Positions 26,407 to 34,547 of a stretch of 64,000 nucleotides of DNA are shown piece after piece. The translations under genes were made by a program, and so were the position numbers. The notes under the pieces were generated by a model. It was not told the DNA's origin and did not search any database. It worked only from the letters and a program-made list of their open reading frames with translations. The stretch lies in contig NZ_WRXL01000001.1 of the NCBI RefSeq assembly GCF_010119195.1, forward strand, positions 890,376 to 954,375. The letters are read 5' to 3'. Positions within the stretch are counted from its first letter, which is position 1. Every line of letters begins with the position of its first letter. This DNA is from Haloarcula salina. Its GTDB lineage: Archaea > Halobacteriota > Halobacteria > Halobacteriales > Haloarculaceae.

Positions 26407-27675
26407 TCAGCGATGCGGGTCAGCCACACCGCTCGTCGCCGCCAGCCGGTGCAAGCGATAGGCCCCGCGTTCGCGTCCGTCGTCGTGGTAGATCACCGGC
26501 TCCTCGACGGCGACCGCGCAGTCGCCGTCGACCGCCGCCGCCGTCACGACGCCGTCCGTCTCCAGCGTCCCGACCGCGCCGTCGGCGATGTCGAACAGAC
26601 GGAGCGCGTGGGCGTCGGCGTCGCGGTCGCGGAAGTGCTGCGCCCCGGGGACGGCCAGCAGGTCGCCGGCCGCGCCGAGGCCGCTGGCGAATCCGCCGAC
26701 TGGGGCCGACCAGCGTCGCTCGCCGTCGAGCGAGACGCCGACAGCGGTGTGTTCGTTCGGGTGGCGGGCGTCGGTCTGGCGGCCCTCCTCGGGGTAGGTG
26801 TTGCCGGTGACGAACACCGCGCCCCCGTCGGTCGCGCGGACGTGGTTCGGGTAGGCGTAGACGGTGTCGCCGGCCACGTCGGTCGGCGTCGCGAGCGGGA
26901 CGCGCCAGCGTTCGCTCCCGCTCTCGTTCAGCCGGTAGCCGCAGTAATCGCCGTGGCTCGACAGGACCGCTCCCTCGTCGAGCAGCGCCACGTCGCCGAC
27001 TCGCCGCTGGCCGTCGGTCCCGGGGTCCCACATCCAGCGGGGCGAGCCGTCGGCGGCGTCGAGGACGACCAACCCGTGCTGGTGGTCGCCGGGACAGCGG
27101 TTGTAGGCGACGGCGACGCGGTCGTTCCGGACCGACAGTGCGATCGGTGAGGCGTCGGTCGGGTAGGTCCACGCGACCGACCCGTCCGGGCGGAAGGCGT
27201 AGACCGCGCTCTCGAAGTGCCGAACGTCGTCGCCGTCGGCGTCCGTTCGGCGCTCGTACCGGCGCGCCGCGGCGTACAGCCGGTCGCCGTCGGCGGCGAG
27301 GGCGGCGACGAACGGCAGGAGAAAGCGCGTCTTCTTCTGGGCCGCGCCGAGGTCGGTTCGGGTGTCGTAGCTCCAGCGGACGCCGCCGTCGGCGTCGTGA
27401 CAGCGGACCTGCCCGCGGGCGCTCCGCTCGCCGACGGCGACGCCGCCGTCGAACGGGACGGCCGCGACGACGCTCGGGTCGCCCTCGGTCTCGTGACGCC
27501 ACCGGCGGGTCGGCGGGCCGTCGCTCGCGATGTCGAAGGCCAGCACGTCCCCGTCGGCGGTCCCGACGACGGCCAGCCCGTCGGCCAGCGCGACCGCCGA
27601 ACGGCGCCCCTGGTGGCGCGAGCGGGCCGGGGGAATATCGCCGAGCGACGCGGCCTGTGCGCGCCGGCTACTCAT
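26407..27675 (-). CDS. PQQ-like beta-propeller protein of the cobalamin operon
   Basis: 422 residues without signal peptide or membrane helix, so cytoplasmic. Several propeller blades are visible as repeats of the form G-D-V-L-A-F-D or G-L-V-V-L-D-A-x-D-G (GTADGDVLAFDIAS, GLVVLDAADGSPRW, AVGVSLDGERRWSAPVGG). Its start overlaps the DUF3209 stop by 8 bp, so it is the last gene of the long leftward cobalamin operon. The family is not a known pathway enzyme; a binding or regulatory role is inferred only from operon membership. Confidence 0.78.
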   Translation of the reverse strand: MSSRRAQAASLGDIPPARSRHQGRRSAVALADGLAVVGTADGDVLAFDIASDGPPTRRWRHETEGDPSVVAAVPFDGGVAVGERSARGQVRCHDADGGVRWSYDTRTDLGAAQKKTRFLLPFVAALAADGDRLYAAARRYERRTDADGDDVRHFESAVYAFRPDGSVAWTYPTDASPIALSVRNDRVAVAYNRCPGDHQHGLVVLDAADGSPRWMWDPGTDGQRRVGDVALLDEGAVLSSHGDYCGYRLNESGSERWRVPLATPTDVAGDTVYAYPNHVRATDGGAVFVTGNTYPEEGRQTDARHPNEHTAVGVSLDGERRWSAPVGGFASGLGAAGDLLAVPGAQHFRDRDADAHALRLFDIADGAVGTLETDGVVTAAAVDGDCAVAVEEPVIYHDDGRERGAYRLHRLAATSGVADPHR

Positions 27676-28039
27676 CGACTGGGAACGCCTCGTGGAGTAC
27701 GTCGTGGGCCTCGCCGAGGCCGGCGAGCACGTCCTCGCCCTGCGCGGTGAGGCGGTGGACCGCGCGCTCGGCGTCGCGGACCGCGACGAGCCGGCCCCGG
27801 AGGTAGTCGTACTCGGGGTCGTCCTCGTCGGCGGCGGCGATCTCCTCTTCCAGATCGACGAGCGCGGCGTCGAGGTGGCGCTCGATGCCCGCGAGCGTCT
27901 CCGCGTTCGCGAGCGCCTCGATCGGGCCGTCGAGATGCCCCTCCAGCTCCTGTTCCGCGTGCTGGCGCGCGTGGTCGTCTTCGGTGCCGAGAACGGTCAT
28001 GAGGCCGAGTCGGAGGGCCTCGATTTCGTAGCAGCTCAT
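27668..28039 (-). CDS. DUF3209 family protein
   Basis: 123 residues, all helical and acidic (MSCYEIEALRLGLMTVLGTE, then HLDAALVDLEEEIAAADEDD). I recognise it as DUF3209, usually found in haloarchaeal cobalamin operons between the chelatase and propeller genes. It lies 27 bp after the CbiX-ferredoxin gene. No enzymatic motif is visible. Confidence 0.8.
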   Translation of the reverse strand: MSCYEIEALRLGLMTVLGTEDDHARQHAEQELEGHLDGPIEALANAETLAGIERHLDAALVDLEEEIAAADEDDPEYDYLRGRLVAVRDAERAVHRLTAQGEDVLAGLGEAHDVLHEAFPVDE

Positions 28040-28066
28040 GGATGTGGTGTGGGTTGTCAGTGGGAG

Positions 28067-29290
28067 TCACAGCGTCTGGTCGACGAGTTCGCTGACGATG
28101 CGGTCGCGGTCGAGGTGCGAGGAGACGATCTCCTCTGCGTCGCGCTCCCCGACGCCGCCGTACCAGACCCCGTCGGGGTAGACGGCGACCATCGGCCCCT
28201 CGCCGCAGCGGCCGAGACACGACGAGCGCGTGATGCGGGCGTCGCACTGGTCGCTGTCGCGCGCGGCCTGGCGGAGGCGTTCGAGGACCGCGGGCGAGCC
28301 CTCGCCCGCGCAGGTCTGGTTCGTGCAGACCGCGACGTGCTTCTCGGGCGCGTCGTGGACGTGGGGGTCGTCGGCCACGTCCTCGCGGTCGGCGTGTTCG
28401 GCCTGATGGGTCAGCGCCCGGAGCATCGCCCGCGCGCCGCCCTGGTCTTCCTCGTAGCCGTCGAGTTCGACCTTGTACTTGCAGGTGTCACAGGACATCT
28501 CGACGCTCCCCGTGCGGGCCTCCTGCCAGCGGTCGCCGAGCACGTCGAGCAGGCGTGGATCGGTCCCCAGCGGCTCGCCGGGGGCGGCGTCGACGTACGG
28601 GTACTCCTCGTCGAACTCGCGCGCGCCGTCCTTGATGCGGCCGGTCAGCACGCCGTCGCCGAGCATGTAGGGCACGACGACGACGGCGTCGGGTCGGCTC
28701 TTCGCCAGGTCGTGCAGCGTCTCGGAGAGCAGCGGCTCGGTGACGCCGATGAACGACGCCTCGACCCGCGAGAAGTCGCGGCCCTCGTAGAGCAGGCGGG
28801 CGAGCTTGTGTACGTCGGCGTTGGCGTCCGGGTCGCTGGAGCCCCGGGCACAGACCACGACGGCCACGTCGTCGCGTTCGCGGTCGACGCCCAGGTCGGC
28901 CTCCACGCTCGCCGCCCGGTCGTCGAGCAGGTCGAGGATCGCGGGGTGGACGCCCAGGTGCGCGCCGTTGTTGATGGTCAGTTCGGGGTGGGCCTCGCGG
29001 GCCTGCGTGACCGCCAGCGGCACGTCGTTCTTGACGTGGCTCGCGGCGAACAGCGAGAGGTGGACGACCGTGACCTGTGAGACTGTCGCGGCCAGCCCCG
29101 AGACGGCCTCGTCGATGGCCGGCTCGGCCAGTTCGAGGAACGCCGCGTCGACCGGGATGCCGAGCCGCCCTTCGAGGTCGGCGGCCAGCTCTCGGACCTG
29201 CTCGTTGGACCTCTCGCGCCGGGAGCCGTGGCCGACGAGCAGGACCGCCTCGTCGTCCAGCGCGTCGGCGGCGACGGTCGCTTCGCTCAT
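28067..29290 (-). CDS. cbiX: CbiX sirohydrochlorin cobaltochelatase fused to a thioredoxin-like [2Fe-2S] domain
   Basis: 407 residues. Residues 1-260 are two CbiX repeats (AVLLVGHGSRRERSNEQVRE and VVVVPYMLGDGVLTGRIKDG). A CDTCKYK motif (about 265) is followed by a C-terminal thioredoxin-like [2Fe-2S] domain from about 316 (HVAVCTNQTCAGEG, then SSCLGRCGEGPMVAVYPDG). The four cysteines match the family's cluster ligands. It inserts cobalt into sirohydrochlorin; the attached cluster may pass electrons or sense redox state. It overlaps the upstream gene by 4 bp. Confidence 0.9.
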   Translation of the reverse strand: MSEATVAADALDDEAVLLVGHGSRRERSNEQVRELAADLEGRLGIPVDAAFLELAEPAIDEAVSGLAATVSQVTVVHLSLFAASHVKNDVPLAVTQAREAHPELTINNGAHLGVHPAILDLLDDRAASVEADLGVDRERDDVAVVVCARGSSDPDANADVHKLARLLYEGRDFSRVEASFIGVTEPLLSETLHDLAKSRPDAVVVVPYMLGDGVLTGRIKDGAREFDEEYPYVDAAPGEPLGTDPRLLDVLGDRWQEARTGSVEMSCDTCKYKVELDGYEEDQGGARAMLRALTHQAEHADREDVADDPHVHDAPEKHVAVCTNQTCAGEGSPAVLERLRQAARDSDQCDARITRSSCLGRCGEGPMVAVYPDGVWYGGVGERDAEEIVSSHLDRDRIVSELVDQTL

Positions 29291-29946
29291 CGGACTCGCT
29301 CGACGCTCTTTCGGAGCTTGCGCCGCCGGCTCGGCGCGAACAGCCCCGTCGCGTCGCTGCCCTCGTACAGCCAGTCGCCCAGCGCCGGAGCGGCCTCGTC
29401 GGCCACCCCGAACCAGTGGCCCGACGACGCCTCGGCGAGGTCGTCGGACGGCGCGTCGACCGGGCAGCGGTCGAGCAGCGTCTGGATCGTCCGGAGCAGG
29501 CGCTCGTCTTCGTGGACGAACGAGATGCCCACGGCGCCGGCGTCGGACTTGAAACAGACCGTGCCACAGCCCTCCAGCAGGCCCCGGAGGAGCTGGCGGT
29601 CGTAGTCGGCGAAGGCGTCGAAGCGGTAGCCGCCGGCCTCCCCGTCGAAGGGCAGGCCCAGCGCCGCGCTGGCGCGGTCGGCCAGCCCGCCGATGACCTG
29701 GACGGTGAACTCCTCCTCGCGGCGGGTGATCGAGGTGTCGTGGGCGTAGGCCCGCTCGACGATGCGGCGGTCGGCGCGCTCCGCGCCGGCGATGGACGCG
29801 AGGCGGCGGGCGGCGGTCTCGTCGCTCGTCCGCACGGTGACACAGCCGTCTTCGCAGTCGCCGTCGGCGGCGACCCGCCCCCAGAAGTACGCCGTCTCCG
29901 GGTGGGCTGCGAGCATGTCCGACGGCGCGCCGGTCTCGACGCTCAC
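29287..29946 (-). CDS. LAGLIDADG-like 'cobalamin operon protein'
   Basis: 219 residues. Two LAGLIDADG-type helices can be read: AYFWGRVAADGDC near the N-terminus and QLLRGLLEGCGTVCF in the middle. The tail ALGDWLYEGSDATGLF followed by SRRRKLRK mirrors the WLY...RK end of homing-endonuclease domains. The second motif has Cys where the catalytic acid should be, so cleavage is probably lost. It overlaps both neighbours by 4 bp within the cobalamin operon, so it appears domesticated. A DNA-binding regulator is my inference. Confidence 0.72.
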   Translation of the reverse strand: MSVETGAPSDMLAAHPETAYFWGRVAADGDCEDGCVTVRTSDETAARRLASIAGAERADRRIVERAYAHDTSITRREEEFTVQVIGGLADRASAALGLPFDGEAGGYRFDAFADYDRQLLRGLLEGCGTVCFKSDAGAVGISFVHEDERLLRTIQTLLDRCPVDAPSDDLAEASSGHWFGVADEAAPALGDWLYEGSDATGLFAPSRRRKLRKSVERVR

Positions 29947-30215
29947 GGCTGGACCTCCCCGGCGTCGGTCGCCGGCGACCCGTCGGCCGGCACGTCGTGC
30001 TCGACTGACTCGACGGTGATTGCGTCCAGCGGACAGGCGGCGGCGGCCTGCTCGGCGTCGTCCCGGCGGTCGTCCTCGAAGGTGGCCTCGATCGCCGTCC
30101 GGTCGTCCGTCTCGACGGCTGCCAGCCCCTCGCTATCCTCGACGAAGCGGTCGTCGCGGACGAGACAGGCGAACACGCCGTCGCAGGCCTCGCGGTCGAT
30201 GGTGATTCGGTACAT
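29943..30215 (-). CDS. Small single-cluster ferredoxin
   Basis: 90 residues. Three cysteines, Cys11 and Cys17 (CDGVFAC) and Cys61 (AACPLDAITV), fit a monocluster ferredoxin of the 3Fe-4S type, or a 4Fe-4S type with a non-Cys ligand. Starts 2 bp after the cbiH1 stop and overlaps the next gene by 4 bp. It could supply electrons to reductive steps of corrin ring synthesis. Confidence 0.85.
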   Translation of the reverse strand: MYRITIDREACDGVFACLVRDDRFVEDSEGLAAVETDDRTAIEATFEDDRRDDAEQAAAACPLDAITVESVEHDVPADGSPATDAGEVQP

Positions 30216-30217
30216 GG

Positions 30218-31312
30218 TCAGTAGTCGTACTTGGTCTCGTAGCCCCGCGGCGTCACCATCCGGTCGTCCCAGACGTACGTGTCCTCGTTGCCCACGAGCA
30301 GCGTGGTGGTCATGTCCACGAGGTCCGTCTCGCCGAGTTCGGGCAGGTCCGCCAGTTCGACGATTTCGACCTGTTCGTCCTCCCGGCCGGCCGCGTGGAC
30401 CACGCCGACCGGCGTCTCCGGGTCGCGGTGCTCCAGTAAGATCTCGCAGCACTTCTCGTAGTTGTCCCGGCGCTTGCGGCTCCAGGGGTTGTAGATCGTG
30501 ATGGTGAACCCCTCCTTGGCGGCGGCGTGGAGCCGCGACTCGATGGTCGGCATGTCCGTGAGGTGGTCCGACAGCGAGATGGAGACGGTGTCGTTGACCA
30601 GCGGCGCGCCGACGCGGGCCGCACAGGACTGGGCCGCCGGAACGCCCGGGACCACGTCGAAGTCGAGCATCGTCGCCGTCGCGCCCTTGGACTCGACGAT
30701 CTCCAGGGCGAGGCCGGCAAGCGCGTAGACGTTCGGGTCGCCGCTGCCGATGATGGCCACGTCGTTGCCCGCCAGCGCGCGGTCGATGGCCTCCTCCGTC
30801 CGCGAGACCTCGCCGCACATCGGCGTGTCGTAGATGTCCTCGGCTCCCTCGGTGATCTCGTCGGGCAGCAGGTCGACGTAGGTCGTGTAGCCGACGATGT
30901 GCTCGGCGTCCAGCAGGGCAGCGCGGGCGCGAGCGGTCATCCCCTCGGGCTGGCCGGGACCGAGGCCGACCGCGATGAGTCGGCCGGGATCGGCGTCGAA
31001 GTCGTCGACGGTCGCGCCGACTTCCTCCTCGTCCGAGGAATCTGACGAGGCCGCGCCGCAGGAACTGCTGGTGGACGAAGACGACGAGGACGACGAAGCG
31101 CCACACTCCGAGGTGGTGTCGTCGGCCTCCGTCGACGGACTCGCCTCGCCGGCCGAGGCGCTCGATTCCGGCCCGCTCTCGGCTCCGCTCGCACCACATT
31201 TCGACCCGGTGTTTGCCTCCGTATCGGTCTCTCCGGCCGATGCCTGTGCCTCGCTCGCGCCGCACTTCGATTCCGTCTCTGTACTCCCGTCGGTGGTGTT
31301 GTCAGTGCTCAT
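30218..31312 (-). CDS. cbiH: Cobalt-precorrin-3B C17-methyltransferase CbiH (copy 1) with Cys/Ser-rich N-terminal tail
   Basis: 364 residues. The first 110 are low-complexity Ser/Thr/Glu with four Cys-Gly-Ala units (SKCGASEA, SKCGASGA, SECGASSS, SSCGAASS). The enzyme domain then starts at RLIAVGLGPGQPEGMTARAR, with IIGSGDPNVYALAG, VVPGVPAAQSCAARVGAPL and IYNPWSRKRRDNYEK, typical of CbiH/CobJ ring-contraction enzymes. A second CbiH lies 2 bp upstream in the same operon. The Cys tail is unusual and might bind cobalt or a cluster. Confidence 0.88.
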   Translation of the reverse strand: MSTDNTTDGSTETESKCGASEAQASAGETDTEANTGSKCGASGAESGPESSASAGEASPSTEADDTTSECGASSSSSSSSTSSSCGAASSDSSDEEEVGATVDDFDADPGRLIAVGLGPGQPEGMTARARAALLDAEHIVGYTTYVDLLPDEITEGAEDIYDTPMCGEVSRTEEAIDRALAGNDVAIIGSGDPNVYALAGLALEIVESKGATATMLDFDVVPGVPAAQSCAARVGAPLVNDTVSISLSDHLTDMPTIESRLHAAAKEGFTITIYNPWSRKRRDNYEKCCEILLEHRDPETPVGVVHAAGREDEQVEIVELADLPELGETDLVDMTTTLLVGNEDTYVWDDRMVTPRGYETKYDY

Positions 31313-31314
31313 TG

Positions 31315-32238
31315 TCAGAAATCGTCGACGTCACGCCCGCCGCGCGGGGTGACGAGGAACTCCCGGTAGTCGTTGCGCCAGACGCGCGTCTCGTGGGTGC
31401 CGACGACGATGGACGATCCCATGCCGCCGACCTCCTCGTCGTGGTCGGGCAGGTCGCCCAGCGTCGTGATGGTCTCCGTCTCGTCGTCCAGGTTCCGGCC
31501 GGCCGTCCCGCGGCCGGCGTCGTTGACGATGGCGGCGGGCACGCCGTCGGCCCGCTCCTCGCGGAGGACGGCGACGGCCCGCTCGTAGTCGCGCCAGCAG
31601 TTGTAGAGGACGACGACGAAGCCCGAGATGGCCGCGGCGCGAAGCTTCTCCTCGATCTCGTCCCAGCCGCGCCACTTGTCCGACAGCGATATCGTACAGA
31701 AGTCGTTGGACAGCGGCGCGCCGAGGTTCGCCGCGCCCGACAGCGCCGCGGTCACGCCGGGGACGATCTCGATGGGCACGTCGTCGGCGTCGTCGGCGTC
31801 GGCCATCGTGAACAGCAGGTCGGACTTCCCGTAGACGTTCGGATCGCCGCCGGAGACGTGGGCCACGTCCTCGCCGTCCCGGACCCGCGCGAACGCCTCG
31901 CGCGCGAGTTCGACCTGTTTGCCCATCGACGAGCGGATCAAAGTCTGCGTGTGGCCGTCGGTTCGTTCGAGGACGGTTCCCTCCTCGTCGGCCACCTCGC
32001 TGTCGTCGGTTCGGCCCGACAGCGCGGCGGACTCGGGCGGGAGCGTCCCGTCCTTGCGCAGGAACTCCTGGTAGAGGTTCGAGGCGACGACGCAGTCGGC
32101 CGTCTGGATGACGTCCTTCGCGCGCTGAGTCATGTCGTGGGGGAGGCCCGGCCCGATGCCGACGACGTACAGCGTGCCGTAGTCGTCGGGGGTCGCGGTC
32201 GCCGGGGCCGACGCGGCCACGTCCTCGGTCCCGCTCAT
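31315..32238 (-). CDS. cbiH: Cobalt-precorrin-3B C17-methyltransferase CbiH (copy 2)
   Basis: 307 residues from the ATG at 32238, which overlaps the cbiG stop. LYVVGIGPGLPHDMTQRAKD, HVSGGDPNVYGKSDLL, EIVPGVTAALSGAANLGAPL and VVLYNCWRDYERAVAVLREE place it in CbiH/CobJ. It shares the fold with copy 1 but lacks the Cys tail and has an insert (about 60-95). One copy may have taken on another methylation, as no cbiD is visible here. Confidence 0.87.
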   Translation of the reverse strand: MSGTEDVAASAPATATPDDYGTLYVVGIGPGLPHDMTQRAKDVIQTADCVVASNLYQEFLRKDGTLPPESAALSGRTDDSEVADEEGTVLERTDGHTQTLIRSSMGKQVELAREAFARVRDGEDVAHVSGGDPNVYGKSDLLFTMADADDADDVPIEIVPGVTAALSGAANLGAPLSNDFCTISLSDKWRGWDEIEEKLRAAAISGFVVVLYNCWRDYERAVAVLREERADGVPAAIVNDAGRGTAGRNLDDETETITTLGDLPDHDEEVGGMGSSIVVGTHETRVWRNDYREFLVTPRGGRDVDDF

Positions 32239-33206
32239 TTGCCGATCGCCACCGTCACGGCCTCGTCGTAGCGGGTCTTCTCGGCCAGCAGGTCGTGCTC
32301 GCGGCCGGCGGCGATGGCCGACGCCTCGGCGATGCCCGGCCAGCCGATGAGTTCCTTCGAGCGCGAGGGGGTCGGTCCCTCGAAGCGCTCCAGCGTCTCC
32401 TTCTCGAAGGCGATCACGCCCAGCCCCCACGCCTCGGCGGCGGCGAGCATCCCCTCCTCGTCGGCCTTCCGCGTGCCGGTGGCGACGAACTCCACGTCGG
32501 AGCGGTCGCGGCCGGCCGCGTCGAGCGCGCGCTCCCACGCGGCGTGGAACTGGTCCACGTCCGCGCCGGCGACGCTGCCACAGCCCAGCACGACGCCGTC
32601 GTCGCTGTTGCGCTTGAGGACGGTCACGTCGTCGCCGACCACCACCGCCTTCGGGCCGTCGAGGCGCTCGACGGGGCCGAGTTCGTCGTCCAGCACGGCG
32701 AGGTTGGTGGCGACCGTCGAGTCGCCGTTGACGACGTGGGCGTCGAGGGCCTTCGCCCGCTTCTCGACGCCCTGCTTGTCGGCCGCCTCGCTGGCGGTCG
32801 TCATCGCCGGGACCGCGCCCATCGACGCCAGGTCGTCGGCGACCTGGTTCGCGCCGTGGTGGCCGCCGGTGATGGGGATGGCCCACGTCAGTTCCTCGTC
32901 GACCACGCAGATGGCGGGGTCGTCCCACTTGTCGTCGAGCAGATGGGCGGTCTTGCGCATCGCGATGCCGCTGGCCATCAGGCCGACGAAGCAGTCGTAC
33001 TCGCCCCAGTGCTCGTCGAACACCGCGCCGTGGTATTCGAGGACGTCGATGGACTCGTAGCGGTCGCCGATGCCGTCGACGATCTCCTCGGCGGTGTCCA
33101 TCTTCCGCTCGAAGGCGACGATGGCGATGTCCTCTGCCACCTCGCCGTCGGAGTCGGGCGCTTTGCAACTGTTCGAACTCGAATCGCCGTCGCTGTCTGT
33201 GCTCAT
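32235..33206 (-). CDS. cbiG: Cobalt-precorrin-5A hydrolase CbiG
   Basis: 323 residues. After a short polar tail the CbiG N domain (FVGLMASGIAMRKTAHLLDD, WAIPITGGHHGANQVADDLA) and C domain (EFVATGTRKADEEGMLAAAE, PSRSKELIGWPGIAEASAIA) are complete. It opens the delta-lactone and releases acetaldehyde (C2) after ring contraction. The start overlaps nothing; a 426-bp gap separates it from cbiF upstream. Confidence 0.9.
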   Translation of the reverse strand: MSTDSDGDSSSNSCKAPDSDGEVAEDIAIVAFERKMDTAEEIVDGIGDRYESIDVLEYHGAVFDEHWGEYDCFVGLMASGIAMRKTAHLLDDKWDDPAICVVDEELTWAIPITGGHHGANQVADDLASMGAVPAMTTASEAADKQGVEKRAKALDAHVVNGDSTVATNLAVLDDELGPVERLDGPKAVVVGDDVTVLKRNSDDGVVLGCGSVAGADVDQFHAAWERALDAAGRDRSDVEFVATGTRKADEEGMLAAAEAWGLGVIAFEKETLERFEGPTPSRSKELIGWPGIAEASAIAAGREHDLLAEKTRYDEAVTVAIGK

Positions 33207-33632
33207 GAATGTCCTCCGGCCGGTGTTCGGTCACACGCGGCTGCCGGCCAGTCAGCCGCTCGGCTACTGCCAGCCATTCCACTCCCAGCTGCTGTCGGCG
33301 CGCGCCGGCGCGCTCGGATGGCGCGCCAGAAATCGTGCGAGGGATGAGCGACCGACAGTCGAAGGGAGCGAATCGGATGGGGAGGCGTGTGGTCTGCTGT
33401 TTGGTGCGGTGCTGTGGGGTGGACTGAAAGGGGCCGGGCGCTCCGGGAAGACGACTGACGCAAGCACGCAAGCGAAGCGAGCGCGCGCAGCGAGGTCCTC
33501 GACCGGAGCGACCGGGGGCTTTCTACCTGTACTCGGCACCTCCCGCTACTCCTAGTCCTCGACCGGAGCGACCGGGGGCTTTCTGGCGGTTCGCGGTCGC
33601 GTCCGCAGTGACCACGGCGCGTCCGGACCATC
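33207..33632. other. Gap in the cobalamin operon with a 30-bp direct repeat
   Basis: This lies between cbiG and the cbiF stop. A 30-bp sequence beginning GTCCTCGACCGGAGCGACCG is present twice, at 33495-33524 and 33555-33584 (60 bp apart). Both end in GGGGGCTTTCT. No TATA box is obvious near cbiG, and no reading frame is convincing, so the gap may be a spacer, an attenuator or a processing region. Confidence 0.6.
33495..33584. repeat. Pair of identical 30-bp direct repeats
   Basis: Copies at 33495-33524 and 33555-33584 are identical over 30 bp; the flanks differ. Seen directly in the sequence. Similar GC-rich spacer repeats are common in haloarchaeal intergenic DNA. Confidence 0.9.
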
Positions 33633-34547
33633 CTAGTCGTCGGCCTCCTGTGAGTCCGCGTCGCTCCCCCGGTTCGCCCAGTCGCCGTACAGGTACGAAC
33701 GCTCGTAGTCGTCCCCGCCCACCGCGTCGCCGATGACGACCATGGCTGAGGCGCGATAGCCGGCGTCTTCGAGTTTCTCGCCGATGGTCGCAATCGTTCC
33801 TTCGATGACGTCCTCGTCGGGCCAGGACGCGTGGTACACGGCCGCCACGGGCGTGTCGGGGTCGTGCCCGTCGGCCAGCAGGCGGTCCATCGTCTCGCTC
33901 ACGGCGTGGGTCCCCAGATAGATACAGGTCGTCACGTCGCCCATGCCGACGAACTCGGAGATGTGGTCCTCCTCGGCGTCGAGCGTCTTGCCCTGCGGGC
34001 GGGTGAAGGCGACGTGGTTGGCGACCTCGTTGAGGGTCAACTGCGTGCGCATCGTCGCGCTGGCGGCGAACGCCGAGGTGACGCCGGGGACGATGTAGGT
34101 GGGGACGCCCTCGTGTTCGAGCGCGTCCATCTGCTCCAGGGCGGCCCCGTAGATGGCCGGGTCGCCGCTGTGGAGGCGAACCACGGTGTCGCCGGCCTCG
34201 TAGGCGTCGCGCATCAGCGGGATCAGCTCCTCCAGGTCCTTGCCGATGGACGACACCGTCTCGGCGTCGGCGCAGTACTCGTCCAGCAGTTCGCTGTTGA
34301 CCAGCGAACCGGCGTGGACCACGAGGTCGGCGTCGGCGAGCAGGTCGCGGCCGGCGACGGTCAGCAGGCGGGGGTTCCCGGGGCCGGCCCCGACGAAGGG
34401 GATGCCCGCCTGCTCGTCACCGGCGCTGTGCTCGTAGACGCGGTCGTCCCGGTTCCCGGCGACGGAGTCGATGGCGTCCTGCGGGTCCGTCTCGTCCGCG
34501 GGCGGGGCGTCGGGCGTCTCGCCGTTGGCAGCGTCGTCGCCGGTCAT
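33633..34547 (-). CDS. cbiF: Cobalt-precorrin-4 C11-methyltransferase CbiF
   Basis: 304 residues from the ATG at 34547, overlapping the cbiL stop by 4 bp. After an acidic leader (1-45): PFVGAGPGNPRLLTVAGRDL, HAGSLVNSELLDEYC, RLHSGDPAIYGAALEQMDAL, VPGVTSAFAASATMRTQLTL and TRPQGKTLDAEEDHISEFVG, diagnostic of CbiF/CobM. It methylates C11 of the ring-contracted intermediate. Confidence 0.92.
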   Translation of the reverse strand: MTGDDAANGETPDAPPADETDPQDAIDSVAGNRDDRVYEHSAGDEQAGIPFVGAGPGNPRLLTVAGRDLLADADLVVHAGSLVNSELLDEYCADAETVSSIGKDLEELIPLMRDAYEAGDTVVRLHSGDPAIYGAALEQMDALEHEGVPTYIVPGVTSAFAASATMRTQLTLNEVANHVAFTRPQGKTLDAEEDHISEFVGMGDVTTCIYLGTHAVSETMDRLLADGHDPDTPVAAVYHASWPDEDVIEGTIATIGEKLEDAGYRASAMVVIGDAVGGDDYERSYLYGDWANRGSDADSQEADD

